From Pseudomonadota bacterium (GTDB lineage: Bacteria; Pseudomonadota; Alphaproteobacteria; Rhizobiales; Tepidamorphaceae): a stretch of 13,008 bases of DNA. Position 1 is the first letter of the stretch. Every line of letters begins with the position of its first letter. Below are positions 1 through 5,444 of the stretch, one piece after another. The notes under the pieces are model-generated. The model saw nothing but the letters and a program-made list of their open reading frames with translations. It was not told the DNA's origin and searched no databases. A program made the position numbers and the translations under genes. The stretch spans positions 1-13,008 of the forward strand of contig JAEWYT010000086.1 in the NCBI GenBank assembly GCA_023458595.1, in the 5' to 3' direction.

Positions 1-40
1 CCCCCCCGCCCCCCCCGCCCGGGGGGTGCGCCCCGGCCCC
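1..40. other. C/G homopolymer tract at window start
   Basis: The + strand has runs of seven, eight and three C, then six G, then two runs of four C. Bases 11-16 (C6) and 21-26 (G6) can form a very stable hairpin with a 4-nt loop. The minus strand carries enough G-runs to form a G-quadruplex. It could be the tail of a terminator of a gene to the left, or simply a sequence-biased gap. No coding signal was seen in it. Confidence 0.5.
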
Positions 41-106
41 GCCACACGGTTGCCGCACCGCCCGTTAATCTTGCGGCGCAACAGGCACATTTCGTAACGG
101 AAATCA

Positions 107-115
107 TGTTATAGG
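107..115 (+). promoter_or_regulatory. Possible extended -10 for the metallophosphoesterase gene
   Basis: TG-T-TATAGG resembles an extended -10 element and lies about 40 nt before the ATG at 154. No convincing -35 lies 17 nt upstream. Just upstream is a small inverted repeat, ATTTC (89-93) and GAAAT (100-104), which could be an operator. Both are weak pattern matches only. Confidence 0.25.
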
Positions 116-153
116 CCTGTCGACCGGGGGCTGGTCGTTCGGAGGTTTTCTCC

Positions 154-1041
154 ATGCGGATTACCCGCAGGGATCTGTTGATCGGGGCCGGGGCCACCGC
201 GGCGACCGGGCTCGGGCTGTCCAGCTACGCCTTCGCCATCGAGCCCGGCTTCCGGCTCGTCGTCGCGCGCCATACGGTGCGCAGCCCCGCCTGGCCGAAG
301 CGCCATCCCCCGCTCCGGATCGGGGTGATCGCGGACCTGCACGCCTGCGACCCGTGGATGTCGGTCGACCGCATCGAGCAGATCGTGGCGCGCACGATGA
401 AGCACGAGCCCGACGTGATCGTCATCCTCGGCGACATCGCCGCCGGCCTGCGCAATTTCCGCACCCGCGCCGTCGAGCCCGAGGAATGGGCGGTGCCGCT
501 GTCGCGGCTGCGGGCCCCGCTCGGCGTCCACGCGGTGCTCGGCAACCACGACTGGTGGACCGACGTCGACGCGGTGCGTTTCGGCCTGTCCAGGGCCGGC
601 ATCCCGGTCTACGAGAACGACGCGATCCGCCTCAGCACCCGCCGCCGCCAGTTCTGGCTCGCCGGGCTCGGCGACCAGATCGCCTACCAGACCTCGGAGG
701 GCTTCCGCGGCCTCGACGACCTGCCCGGCACGCTGGACAGTATCCAGGAGGATGCGCCGGTCATCCTGCTCGCGCACGAGCCCGACATCTTCGTCGACGT
801 CCCCGACCGCGTGGCGATCACGCTCGCCGGCCATACGCACGGCGGCCAGATCCGGCTGCCCGGGCTCGGCAGCCCCGTGGTGCCGTCGGCCTACGGGCAG
901 CGCTTCGCCTACGGCCACATCGTCGAGAACGACCGGCACATGGTCGTCTCCGGGGGCCTGGGCTGCTCCATCCTGCCCGTGCGCTTCGGCGTGCCGCCGG
1001 AGATCACCCTGGTGACGCTGCGCTCGGCCGCCGAGGCGTAG
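154..1041 (+). CDS. Tat-exported metallophosphoesterase (YkuE/YaeI-like)
   Basis: Calcineurin-like phosphoesterase of 295 aa, a usual length for the YkuE/YaeI group of membrane-associated phosphodiesterases. Dimetal-site motifs are visible in order: D-x-H at residues 61-63, GD at 93-94, GNHD at 130-133, a His at 208 and GHTH at 226-229. The N-terminus has a twin-arginine motif (TRRDLL, residues 4-9) followed by a hydrophobic Ala/Gly-rich stretch to about residue 28, so Tat export to the periplasmic side is predicted. The ATG at 154 has GGAGG eight bases upstream. Relatives act on phosphodiester or pyrophosphate substrates, and some (LpxG) act on the lipid A precursor UDP-diacylglucosamine; the substrate here cannot be read from sequence. 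It appears monocistronic, followed by a regulatory region. Family assignment is secure; substrate is unknown. Confidence 0.93.
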   Translation: MRITRRDLLIGAGATAATGLGLSSYAFAIEPGFRLVVARHTVRSPAWPKRHPPLRIGVIADLHACDPWMSVDRIEQIVARTMKHEPDVIVILGDIAAGLRNFRTRAVEPEEWAVPLSRLRAPLGVHAVLGNHDWWTDVDAVRFGLSRAGIPVYENDAIRLSTRRRQFWLAGLGDQIAYQTSEGFRGLDDLPGTLDSIQEDAPVILLAHEPDIFVDVPDRVAITLAGHTHGGQIRLPGLGSPVVPSAYGQRFAYGHIVENDRHMVVSGGLGCSILPVRFGVPPEITLVTLRSAAEA

Positions 1042-1056
1042 GCCCGTTCCCGCCGA

Positions 1057-1104
1057 TGAACGGCGGCTGAACGGCGGGTTCCGGCGCGGTTCAGACGGAT
1101 GAAC
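1057..1104 (+). promoter_or_regulatory. Phased TGAAC/GTTCA array, candidate operator
   Basis: Four copies of a pentamer lie here: TGAAC at 1057-1061 and 1068-1072 (direct pair, 6-nt gap), then GTTCA at 1089-1093 and TGAAC at 1100-1104 (inverted pair, 6-nt gap). Their starts are 11, 21 and 11 nt apart, so all fall on about the same face of the helix. The array sits between the metallophosphoesterase stop and the 57-aa gene. Arms at 1067-1076 and 1085-1094 (one mismatch) could instead form a hairpin ending the upstream transcript. Protein binding is inferred. Confidence 0.4.
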
Positions 1105-1129
1105 GTCTCATCGCTCTCGACGTCATCCG
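1096..1129 (+). promoter_or_regulatory. Leader hairpin upstream of the 57-aa gene
   Basis: CGGATGAACGTC (1096-1107) pairs with GACGTCATCCG (1119-1129) with one bulged A, closing an 11-nt loop. It ends 20 nt before the ATG at 1150, just ahead of the GAGAGGA ribosome binding site. It could be an mRNA stability or translation-control element, or DNA dyad symmetry for a regulator. It has no T-run, so it is not a standard terminator. Confidence 0.35.
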
Positions 1130-1149
1130 ACGCCGAGAGGACCGAGACC

Positions 1150-1323
1150 ATGACCGCCACGACCGAAAAACCCCGCACCGCCGGCAATTCCGCGATCGTC
1201 AGCCGCTATGGCGAGATCGGCATCGTCGCCGTCGCCGCCGCCGTGCTGTTCACGGGCGCGGGCAATGCCGCGCCCTCCGTTTCCGTTCCCGGCTCCGTCG
1301 CGTCCGCCCGCTTGCGACCCTGA
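1150..1323 (+). CDS. Small protein with IGIxAVAAA core (57 aa)
   Basis: Short reading frame encoding a 57-aa protein of unknown function. The ATG at 1150 follows GAGAGGA at good spacing; an in-frame ATG at 1099 lies within the leader hairpin and is less likely. The N-terminal 20 residues are polar, and residues 21-40 are Gly/Ala-rich and mildly hydrophobic, with the core I-G-I-V-A-V-A-A-A at 23-31. The C-terminus is short, Ser/Pro/Val-rich and ends in Arg residues. The same core occurs in the 61-aa peptide encoded 340 bp downstream, with different synonymous codons, which supports translation of both. The gene has its own structured leader and an intrinsic terminator 38 nt after the stop, so it looks like a self-contained unit. 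The hydrophobic part may contact membrane, but it is too short and mild to call a transmembrane helix. Function unknown. Confidence 0.65.
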   Translation: MTATTEKPRTAGNSAIVSRYGEIGIVAVAAAVLFTGAGNAAPSVSVPGSVASARLRP

Positions 1324-1360
1324 GTCCGCCTGCCTCCCCCTCCGACCTCCCGCTGTCCCT

Positions 1361-1387
1361 GCCCCGCCTCGCCGGCGGGGCTTTTTT
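1361..1387 (+). terminator. Rho-independent terminator after the 57-aa gene
   Basis: Perfect 8-bp stem GCCCCGCC (1361-1368) and GGCGGGGC (1374-1381) around a 5-nt loop, followed at once by six T (1382-1387). It is the only textbook intrinsic terminator seen in the window and marks the end of the transcript containing the 57-aa gene. Confidence 0.9.
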
Positions 1388-1663
1388 GGCCGATGCCGGC
1401 AGCGGCGATTCGTCGCGGCGCCGGCACCGGAACAGCGCGCCTTATGCGAACGTTAACGAATTGAGCGCTGCAATAAGCGGATTGGCTGTGGTTCCAGCGT
1501 CACCGGCGTCACGATTCCATCGCCGCGCTGTCGCGAATCCGCAATACGTGTCGCAAACTCGGCTTTTCCATCCGATTGTCTGGTTGCGAACGCCGCAGAT
1601 ACGCCACAGTCTCTCACAATATGCCGCGCTCTTGAACAAAGCGGTGCATAGAGAGTGATCAGA
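1388..1663. other. Lower-GC spacer between the two small-protein genes
   Basis: This stretch is visibly less GC-rich than its surroundings. Short open frames exist on both strands, but none has a convincing ribosome binding site, high third-position GC or recognisable motifs. It probably holds the promoter of the 61-aa gene; no clear -35/-10 pair could be identified. Confidence 0.5.
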
Positions 1664-1849
1664 ATGCCTAGGAATTCATCAGAAGAATCGGTCGAAGCAC
1701 GATCGGAAGCCCACCCGGAACCCACCTGGTGCGGGATCGGGATCAACGCGGTGGCCGCCGCGTCGATGTGCAAGTCGAGTGATCGTCACGAGCGCGACGC
1801 GGAGCCGCGGTGCTTCCCGTTCGCGGAGACCGAGTACGCGACCGACTGA
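1664..1849 (+). CDS. Small Cys-containing protein with IGIxAVAAA core (61 aa)
   Basis: Reading frame for a 61-aa protein of unknown function. The ATG at 1664 has GAGAG about eight bases upstream; a GTG at 1655 is an alternative. Residues 1-20 are polar and Glu/Ser-rich. The core T-W-C-G-I-G-I-N-A-V-A-A-A spans 21-33, and the rest is charged with Cys at 23, 36 and 50. The I-G-I-x-A-V-A-A-A segment (25-33) matches residues 23-31 of the upstream 57-aa protein at nearly the same place, although codons differ at synonymous positions (for example ggg for ggc, gcg for gcc). That pattern fits conserved protein sequence rather than a recent DNA duplication. Third-position GC rises along the frame to genome-like values. 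No signal peptide or modification enzyme is nearby, so a modified-peptide role would be speculation. Confidence 0.55.
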   Translation: MPRNSSEESVEARSEAHPEPTWCGIGINAVAAASMCKSSDRHERDAEPRCFPFAETEYATD

Positions 1850-1876
1850 GTTCGGTCCTGGTCTGAACCGGCGTGG

Positions 1877-1901
1877 CGGGCGCCCCTCGGCGGGACGCCC
1901 G
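1877..1901. terminator. Possible hairpin at the end of convergent genes
   Basis: CGGGCG (1877-1882) pairs with CGCCCG (1896-1901), with CCC/GGG pairing further in. It lies between the + strand 61-aa gene and the minus strand operon end. There is no T-run on either strand, so efficient intrinsic termination is doubtful. Confidence 0.3.
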
Positions 1902-1907
1902 GCGAAG

Positions 1908-1963
1908 GCGCCGGTGAGCTGCGCCAGCTAGTTGCGCCAAGCCGTTGCGCCGGTCAGTTGCGG
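1908..1963. repeat. 13-bp periodic GCGCC repeats
   Basis: GCGCC recurs at 1908, 1921, 1934 and 1947, exactly 13 bp apart, and a partial copy (GCGG) follows at 1960. The best-matched units begin GTTGCGCC (1931 and 1944). The array runs into the 3' end of the VCBS-repeat protein gene, whose stop codon (1954-1956) lies inside it. A 13-bp period does not keep a reading frame, so it is not a protein repeat. Confidence 0.55.
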
Positions 1964-2790
1964 AAATCCGCGAAGCCGACCCGGACGCTGCGGCCGTCGG
2001 CGAGACCGGCGGAAACCCGCTGCCCCGAAATCGATACGGGTCCGACGACCGGCGCGGGAACGCCCGCCCGGCCGACGATCCGTGCCCGGCCGCCGGCGAG
2101 GCCGACGGCGAGGAGGGCCGTGCGCCGGGCATCCGGCAGCACCAGGTCCGCGATGCCGTCGCCGTCGACGTCGCCGCTCGCGGCCAGGCCGAGGGTCCGC
2201 GAGCCGATGACGTGGTTCGAGACCCCCTCGAGGCTTCCGACCCGGGACAGGCCGCCGCCCGCGAGCCGCCAGAACTCCAGCCTTCCGCCGATATGCGGCG
2301 TCCTGACGACGGCGATCTCCGGACGGCCGTCGCCGGTGAAATCGGCGATCGCGGCCGGGTTGAGCCAGCGCGCCGGGCGGCCGATCGGCGCGGTCTCGGC
2401 GATGCGCACGAGCTCGCCGCCGCGCATGCCGAAGACCGCCAGCGCGGAACCGCGCGACAGGTAGCTGCGCACGACGACGACCTCGGCGCCGCCGTCGCCG
2501 TCGAGGTCGGCGAGACGCGGCGTGATGTCCTCGAAGACGGAGTCCTCGGGCAGCAGGAAGACGTGGCGCCTGCCCGACGCATCCTTGACGGCGAGGCCGC
2601 CGGCCTCGATCGCATCGCCGAGCACGCCGTGGGCGTAGCGGGTGGTCGGGGCGACGTAGCGGGCCTCGACGACGCCCGAGCCGCCGGCCCGCGCGGTGCC
2701 GCCGCCGGGCAGCGGCGCCTCCGCGCCGGACGCGCCGGCGGCCGAGACGGCGACAAGAACGGCCGCCAACCGGGCGCGCAGCCTCCTCAC
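1954..2790 (-). CDS. Secreted FG-GAP/VCBS-repeat protein
   Basis: Predicted 278-aa exported protein. The GTG start at 2790 overlaps the stop of the upstream membrane-protein gene as GTGA, suggesting translational coupling. Residues 1-23 form a signal peptide (Arg-rich start, Ala/Val core, A-S-G-A). The mature part has three Asp-rich loops of the integrin-alpha FG-GAP/VCBS type: DLDGDG at 95-100, DFTGDG at 150-155 and DVDGDG at 207-212, each followed by a hydrophobic strand. In known relatives these loops bind calcium and build beta-propeller blades; the 55-57 residue spacing fits, though three repeats is fewer than a closed seven-blade propeller. No enzyme motif is seen. It is the last gene of the minus-strand operon and ends in the periodic repeats. 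A longer open frame extends upstream to 3177, but only because of GC-rich codon bias opposite the neighbouring gene. Specific role unknown. Confidence 0.8.
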   Translation of the reverse strand: MRRLRARLAAVLVAVSAAGASGAEAPLPGGGTARAGGSGVVEARYVAPTTRYAHGVLGDAIEAGGLAVKDASGRRHVFLLPEDSVFEDITPRLADLDGDGGAEVVVVRSYLSRGSALAVFGMRGGELVRIAETAPIGRPARWLNPAAIADFTGDGRPEIAVVRTPHIGGRLEFWRLAGGGLSRVGSLEGVSNHVIGSRTLGLAASGDVDGDGIADLVLPDARRTALLAVGLAGGRARIVGRAGVPAPVVGPVSISGQRVSAGLADGRSVRVGFADFRN

Positions 2791-3263
2791 GCCTTCGCTC
2801 CCAGGATCAGCAGCGCCGCGCCGGCGAAGGCAGCGAGCCCGCCGATCAGCCGGTCGGTCTGGCAGGCCCAGGCGCCGCCGCGGCGGGAGGTCCAGGACGT
2901 GATCAGCGTCGAGGCGATCAGCACCGCGACGGCCGCACCGGCGAGGGCCGCCGCCCGCCCGGATGCGGCCTGCGGCCATCCGACGACCAGACCGAGGACG
3001 GCCGCGCCGACGGCGACGGCAAGGTACCGGACCGGTCCGAACAACGGCACGCCGGCATAGACGACGACGCCGAGGGCGAGCGCCGCGACCGGGCCGAGCC
3101 ACCAGGGCGCCGCCGCCCCGCGGATCGCGAGAATGGCCGCGACGGCGAGCGGCAACAGCAGCGCGAGGGACTGCCACCGGGGTACCGGCGGTTTTCCCGC
3201 TACGGCGCCGACGACGGCCGCAAGCGCGACGATCAAGGCGACCAGTCCGATCGGCAACTGCAA
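2787..3263 (-). CDS. Small integral membrane protein, about five helices
   Basis: Predicted 158-aa hydrophobic protein of unknown function. Roughly five membrane-spanning segments can be seen, near residues 5-22, 32-48, 55-72, 79-96 and 104-120, with another hydrophobic stretch at the C-terminus (about 138-155). The start is a TTG at 3263 with GGAG six bases upstream; no better ATG or GTG was found. A polar, Trp- and Cys-containing loop lies near residues 121-137. No family could be recognised. It is 100 nt downstream of the SDR gene in the same direction, and its stop overlaps the start of the VCBS-repeat gene by GTGA, so the two products are probably made in step and may work together at the inner membrane and periplasm. 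An inverted repeat upstream could cover its ribosome binding site. Confidence 0.72.
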   Translation of the reverse strand: MQLPIGLVALIVALAAVVGAVAGKPPVPRWQSLALLLPLAVAAILAIRGAAAPWWLGPVAALALGVVVYAGVPLFGPVRYLAVAVGAAVLGLVVGWPQAASGRAAALAGAAVAVLIASTLITSWTSRRGGAWACQTDRLIGGLAAFAGAALLILGAKA

Positions 3264-3267
3264 GAGC

Positions 3268-3339
3268 GGCTCCGGGGCGACTTGCGGGCGGTGGATGGGC
3301 TTCGCACCGACGACCGATGGGCGGCGCCGGTCCGGAGCC
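3268..3339 (-). promoter_or_regulatory. Inverted repeat that may mask the RBS of the membrane protein gene
   Basis: In the 100-nt gap after the SDR gene, an 8-bp perfect inverted repeat occurs: GGCTCCGG at 3268-3275 and CCGGAGCC at 3332-3339, 56 nt apart. Read on the minus strand, the downstream arm contains the GGAG that serves the TTG start at 3263. Pairing would hide the ribosome binding site in the mRNA. The pairing itself is an inference. Confidence 0.35.
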
Positions 3340-3363
3340 TCGCGTTCGGGACGGCGTGCCGGC

Positions 3364-4116
3364 TCAGACGTGCTGGCCGCCGTTGATGTGGATCTCCGCG
3401 CCGGTCACGTAGGACGAGGTGTCGGTGCAGAGCACGTAGATGATCTTGGCGACCTCCTCCGGCGTGCCGAGGCGGCGCATCGGGATCTGCTCGACGAGCT
3501 TCTCGGTGCCCGGCGACAGGATCGAGGTGTCGATCTCGCCCGGCGCGATGGCGTTGACCCGCACGCCGAGCGGGCCGAAGTCGTTGGCCATCTCGCGGGT
3601 CAGCGCCGCGAGCGCGGCCTTCGACGTCGCATAGGCGGAGCCGGCGAAGGGATGGACGCGGCTGCCGGCGATCGAGGTGACGTTGAGCACCGCCCCCTTC
3701 GCCGCGGCCAGTTCGTCCAGCAGCCCCCGGGCGAGCATGATCGGGGCGAAGAAGTTGACGTTGAACACCGTCTTCCAGTCGTCGATGCCGGTGTCGAGCG
3801 AGCCCATGCGCGCTCCGCCCTGCTTCTTCGGCGAGATCGCGGCGTTGTTGACCAGCGCGTTGAGGCGCGAGCCGTCGGCCTTCAGCCTCTCCTTCATCTC
3901 GGCGATCGCCGCGAAGGTGTTGTGCTGGTCGGCGAGGTCGACCTGGATATGGTCCTCCGGGCCCGCTTCCCAGGGGCAGTCCTCCGGGAAGGGATGGCGC
4001 GAGCAGGTGATGACCCGCCAGCCGGCAGAGGAGAAGCGCTTCACCGTGGCGTGGCCGATGCCGCGGCTCGCGCCGGTCAGGATCAGCGTCTTGCGCGGTT
4101 CGTTCGATAGCGACAT
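3364..4116 (-). CDS. SDR-family NAD(P)-dependent oxidoreductase
   Basis: Classical short-chain dehydrogenase/reductase of 250 aa, the usual length. Visible landmarks are the dinucleotide-binding TGASRGIG at 14-21, an acidic D60 after the third strand, NNAA at 90-93, the catalytic Ser near 148, and the active-site Y162-x-x-x-K166. PGEIDT at 192-197 and a C-terminal INGGQHV complete the fold. The start ATG at 4116 has AGGGGA a few bases upstream. It lies 24 nt downstream of pdxH in the same direction, so co-transcription is likely. The substrate cannot be read; SDRs of this type reduce or oxidise ketones, sugars or acyl chains. The cytoplasmic location is inferred from the lack of a signal. Family secure, substrate unknown. 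Confidence 0.93.
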   Translation of the reverse strand: MSLSNEPRKTLILTGASRGIGHATVKRFSSAGWRVITCSRHPFPEDCPWEAGPEDHIQVDLADQHNTFAAIAEMKERLKADGSRLNALVNNAAISPKKQGGARMGSLDTGIDDWKTVFNVNFFAPIMLARGLLDELAAAKGAVLNVTSIAGSRVHPFAGSAYATSKAALAALTREMANDFGPLGVRVNAIAPGEIDTSILSPGTEKLVEQIPMRRLGTPEEVAKIIYVLCTDTSSYVTGAEIHINGGQHV

Positions 4117-4140
4117 GTCGGTCCCCTGAAACGCCTTTGT

Positions 4141-4767
4141 CTACGGATAGAGCCGCTCGACGGACCACGGCCCCTCGGGAGCCGGCCGCCGGTAGACCTG
4201 CCGGTCGTGCAGGCGGAAGGCGCCGTCGCGCCAGAACTCGATCTCCACCGGCCTGATGCGGAAACCCGACCAGTAGTCGGGCCGCGGGATCTCGCCGATG
4301 CCGAACTTCGCGGTGTAGCGGGCGACCGCCTTCTCGAGCGCCAGGCGGCTCTCCAGCGGCCGCGACTGCTGCGAGGCCCAGGCGCCGATCCGGCTGCCGC
4401 GCGGGCGGGAGGCGAAATAGTCGTCGGCCTCCTTGTCGGAGACCGGCTCGACGGGGCCGCGCACCCTCACCTGCCGGCGCAGGCTCTTCCAGTGGAAGCC
4501 CATCGCCGCCTTGCGGGCGCTCAGGATCTCGCGGCCCTTGGCGCTCTCGTAGTTGGTGAAGAACACGAAGCCGTTCTCGTCGAAACCGCGCATCAGCACC
4601 ATGCGCACGTTGGGCAGGCCGCCGGGATCGACCGTCGCGAGGGCCACGGCGGTCGGGTCGTTGATCTCGCTCTTCTCGGCCTCGGCGAGCCACTCGCCGA
4701 AGCGCGCGAAAGGCTCTCCCGCATCGACAGCGTTACCGGAAATTAACGCTTCCCCGGTCGAATCCAT
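4141..4767 (-). CDS. pdxH: Pyridoxamine/pyridoxine 5'-phosphate oxidase
   Basis: FMN-dependent enzyme that oxidises PNP or PMP to pyridoxal 5'-phosphate, the final step of PLP synthesis and salvage. The 208-aa length is normal for PdxH. Family signatures are clear: the FMN-binding strand around R55-M-V-L-M-R to the ESAKGRE segment (74-80), G90-FHWKSLRRQVRVRG, ASQQSRPLESR at 131-141, and PRPDYWSGFRIRP at 161-173 with the conserved EIEFW after it; the C-terminus ends ERLYP. The ATG at 4767 is taken as start; the in-frame GTG at 4773 is a real alternative, because GGGAG lies seven bases before it but thirteen before the ATG. It heads a probable minus-strand operon with the SDR gene. It is divergent from a surface lipoprotein gene, a pairing common in Hyphomicrobiales. 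Confidence 0.96.
   Translation of the reverse strand: MDSTGEALISGNAVDAGEPFARFGEWLAEAEKSEINDPTAVALATVDPGGLPNVRMVLMRGFDENGFVFFTNYESAKGREILSARKAAMGFHWKSLRRQVRVRGPVEPVSDKEADDYFASRPRGSRIGAWASQQSRPLESRLALEKAVARYTAKFGIGEIPRPDYWSGFRIRPVEIEFWRDGAFRLHDRQVYRRPAPEGPWSVERLYP
4730..4749. repeat. Inverted repeat inside the start of pdxH
   Basis: GCGTTA (4730-4735) and TAACGC (4744-4749) form a perfect 6-bp inverted repeat around 8 nt, within about the first ten codons of pdxH. On the minus strand it reads TTAA, seven bases, TAAC, which is near but not equal to the CtrA consensus TTAA-N7-TTAA. It could be an operator or chance. Confidence 0.25.
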
Positions 4768-4822
4768 CACCACATTCGCACTCCCGCCGGTTCCAGCCGG
4801 CTGCAAGGGCACACCGGCACCG

Positions 4823-5341
4823 ATGCCTGGCGATTTTGTATATCGGACGAACCCGGACTTGACGAGATCGCGCGACGCGGCGACGCGCTTGCCGACGGTT
4901 TTGCCGCCCCTCTGCGCTCTGCTCGCCGCGGGCGCCTTCCTTAGCGCCTGCTCGCTGCCGGTTTCCCTGCCCATGCCTTCGATCGCCGGCGCTGCCGAGC
5001 CCGTCGAGGTGACCGGGACCGTCTCGACCGAGGTCGACGACGAGGGGTTCGCGGAGAGCGTCGGCTCGCGGGCCTGGGCCGCTCTCAAGGCGGCGCTGGT
5101 ATCGGCCGCCGAGCACGGCGAGGACGGCGAGACCTTCGCCTGGAAGGACCCGGAAAGCGTGGGCGGCCGGTACTCGGAAGGGACCGTCACGGCCGTGGAC
5201 GCCTTCTTCGACGAGACCGGCGCGGTCTGCCGCCGGCTCGCCATCACCGCGACCGCCTATCAGCGCGAGGATGCCTTCGCCGCCGAGGCCTGCCGGCGCG
5301 ACGGCGGCGGCTGGACGGTGAAGCCGGTTTCCGGCCGATAA
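4823..5341 (+). CDS. RT0821/Lpp0805-type surface lipoprotein
   Basis: Predicted 172-aa lipoprotein resembling the RT0821/Lpp0805 (17 kDa surface antigen-like) family. From ATG 4823 a hydrophobic stretch at about residues 23-42 leads to the lipobox L40-S-A-C43, so processing by signal peptidase II is expected. The C-terminal domain (about residues 75-172) has the family's pattern: a helix, FAWKDPES, a Gly-rich turn, then C-R-R and A-C-R-R strands ending in a W-x-V motif. The start is uncertain: 4823 has only a weak AAGGG thirteen bases upstream, and the TTG at 4859 would give a more typical short signal peptide. It is divergent from pdxH and precedes the co-chaperone gene by 103 nt on the same strand. 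Role unknown; outer-membrane or periplasmic anchoring is inferred. Confidence 0.8.
   Translation: MPGDFVYRTNPDLTRSRDAATRLPTVLPPLCALLAAGAFLSACSLPVSLPMPSIAGAAEPVEVTGTVSTEVDDEGFAESVGSRAWAALKAALVSAAEHGEDGETFAWKDPESVGGRYSEGTVTAVDAFFDETGAVCRRLAITATAYQREDAFAAEACRRDGGGWTVKPVSGR
4834..4844. promoter_or_regulatory. AT-rich segment, possible -10 between divergent genes
   Basis: TTTTGTATATC is an AT-rich island in the pdxH/lipoprotein divergent region. It contains TATATC on + and TATACA on -, either of which could be a -10. No good -35 was found for either direction. If it serves the lipoprotein gene, the true start would be the TTG at 4859. Confidence 0.25.
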
Positions 5342-5367
5342 CGGGCCGGAAGACCGGATCGGAAGGG

Positions 5368-5395
5368 CTTGCTTTTCGGCTTCGAATTACCACAT
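5368..5395 (+). promoter_or_regulatory. Candidate RpoH-type promoter of the co-chaperone gene
   Basis: CTTG at 5368-5371 and CCACAT at 5390-5395, 18 nt apart, resemble the alphaproteobacterial heat-shock pattern (CTTG, 17-18 nt, C-rich -10). The placement would give a leader of about 40 nt before ATG 5445. It overlaps the neighbourhood of the GGGAATAAA element, so the two are competing or additive hypotheses. Confidence 0.35.
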
Positions 5396-5400
5396 GGAAT

Positions 5401-5427
5401 GGGAATAAATTCTTTCCAGATTCCGAA
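5401..5427 (+). promoter_or_regulatory. GGGAATAAA element before the co-chaperone gene
   Basis: GGGAATAAA at 5401-5409, with CGAA at 5424-5427 sixteen bases after GGAATA, has the layout of an ECF-sigma promoter. The same nonamer occurs in the window only once more, ahead of the ECF sigma gene. A transcript from here would have a leader of only about 12 nt. Confidence 0.35.
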
Positions 5428-5444
5428 TCCCCGGTACCTGACAG

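Noticed and set aside
109..939. Long minus-strand frame opposite the metallophosphoesterase
   Set aside because: Composition is typical of an antisense shadow, with no ribosome binding site or motif, and the + strand gene has all catalytic motifs.
1386..1658. 90-codon + strand frame and its minus-strand counterparts
   Set aside because: It begins in the terminator T-run, has no ribosome binding site, uses mixed codons and resembles no protein known to me.
1664..1849. RiPP precursor interpretation of the Cys-containing 61-aa peptide
   Set aside because: No radical SAM, cyclodehydratase, LanB/LanC or peptidase gene lies nearby, and its neighbour with the same core has no Cys.
1918..1963. Possible CRISPR-like or insertion-sequence end
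   Set aside because: The 13-bp unit is too short and has no unique spacers, and no transposase or inverted terminal repeats flank it.
2791..3177. N-terminal extension of the VCBS-repeat protein
   Set aside because: It overlaps the membrane protein gene in another frame and is Arg-rich without motifs; GTG 2790 gives a proper signal peptide and a GTGA overlap.
4774..5247. Upstream extension of the pdxH frame
   Set aside because: It runs antisense through the lipoprotein gene, and PdxH is of normal length from the 4767 or 4773 start.
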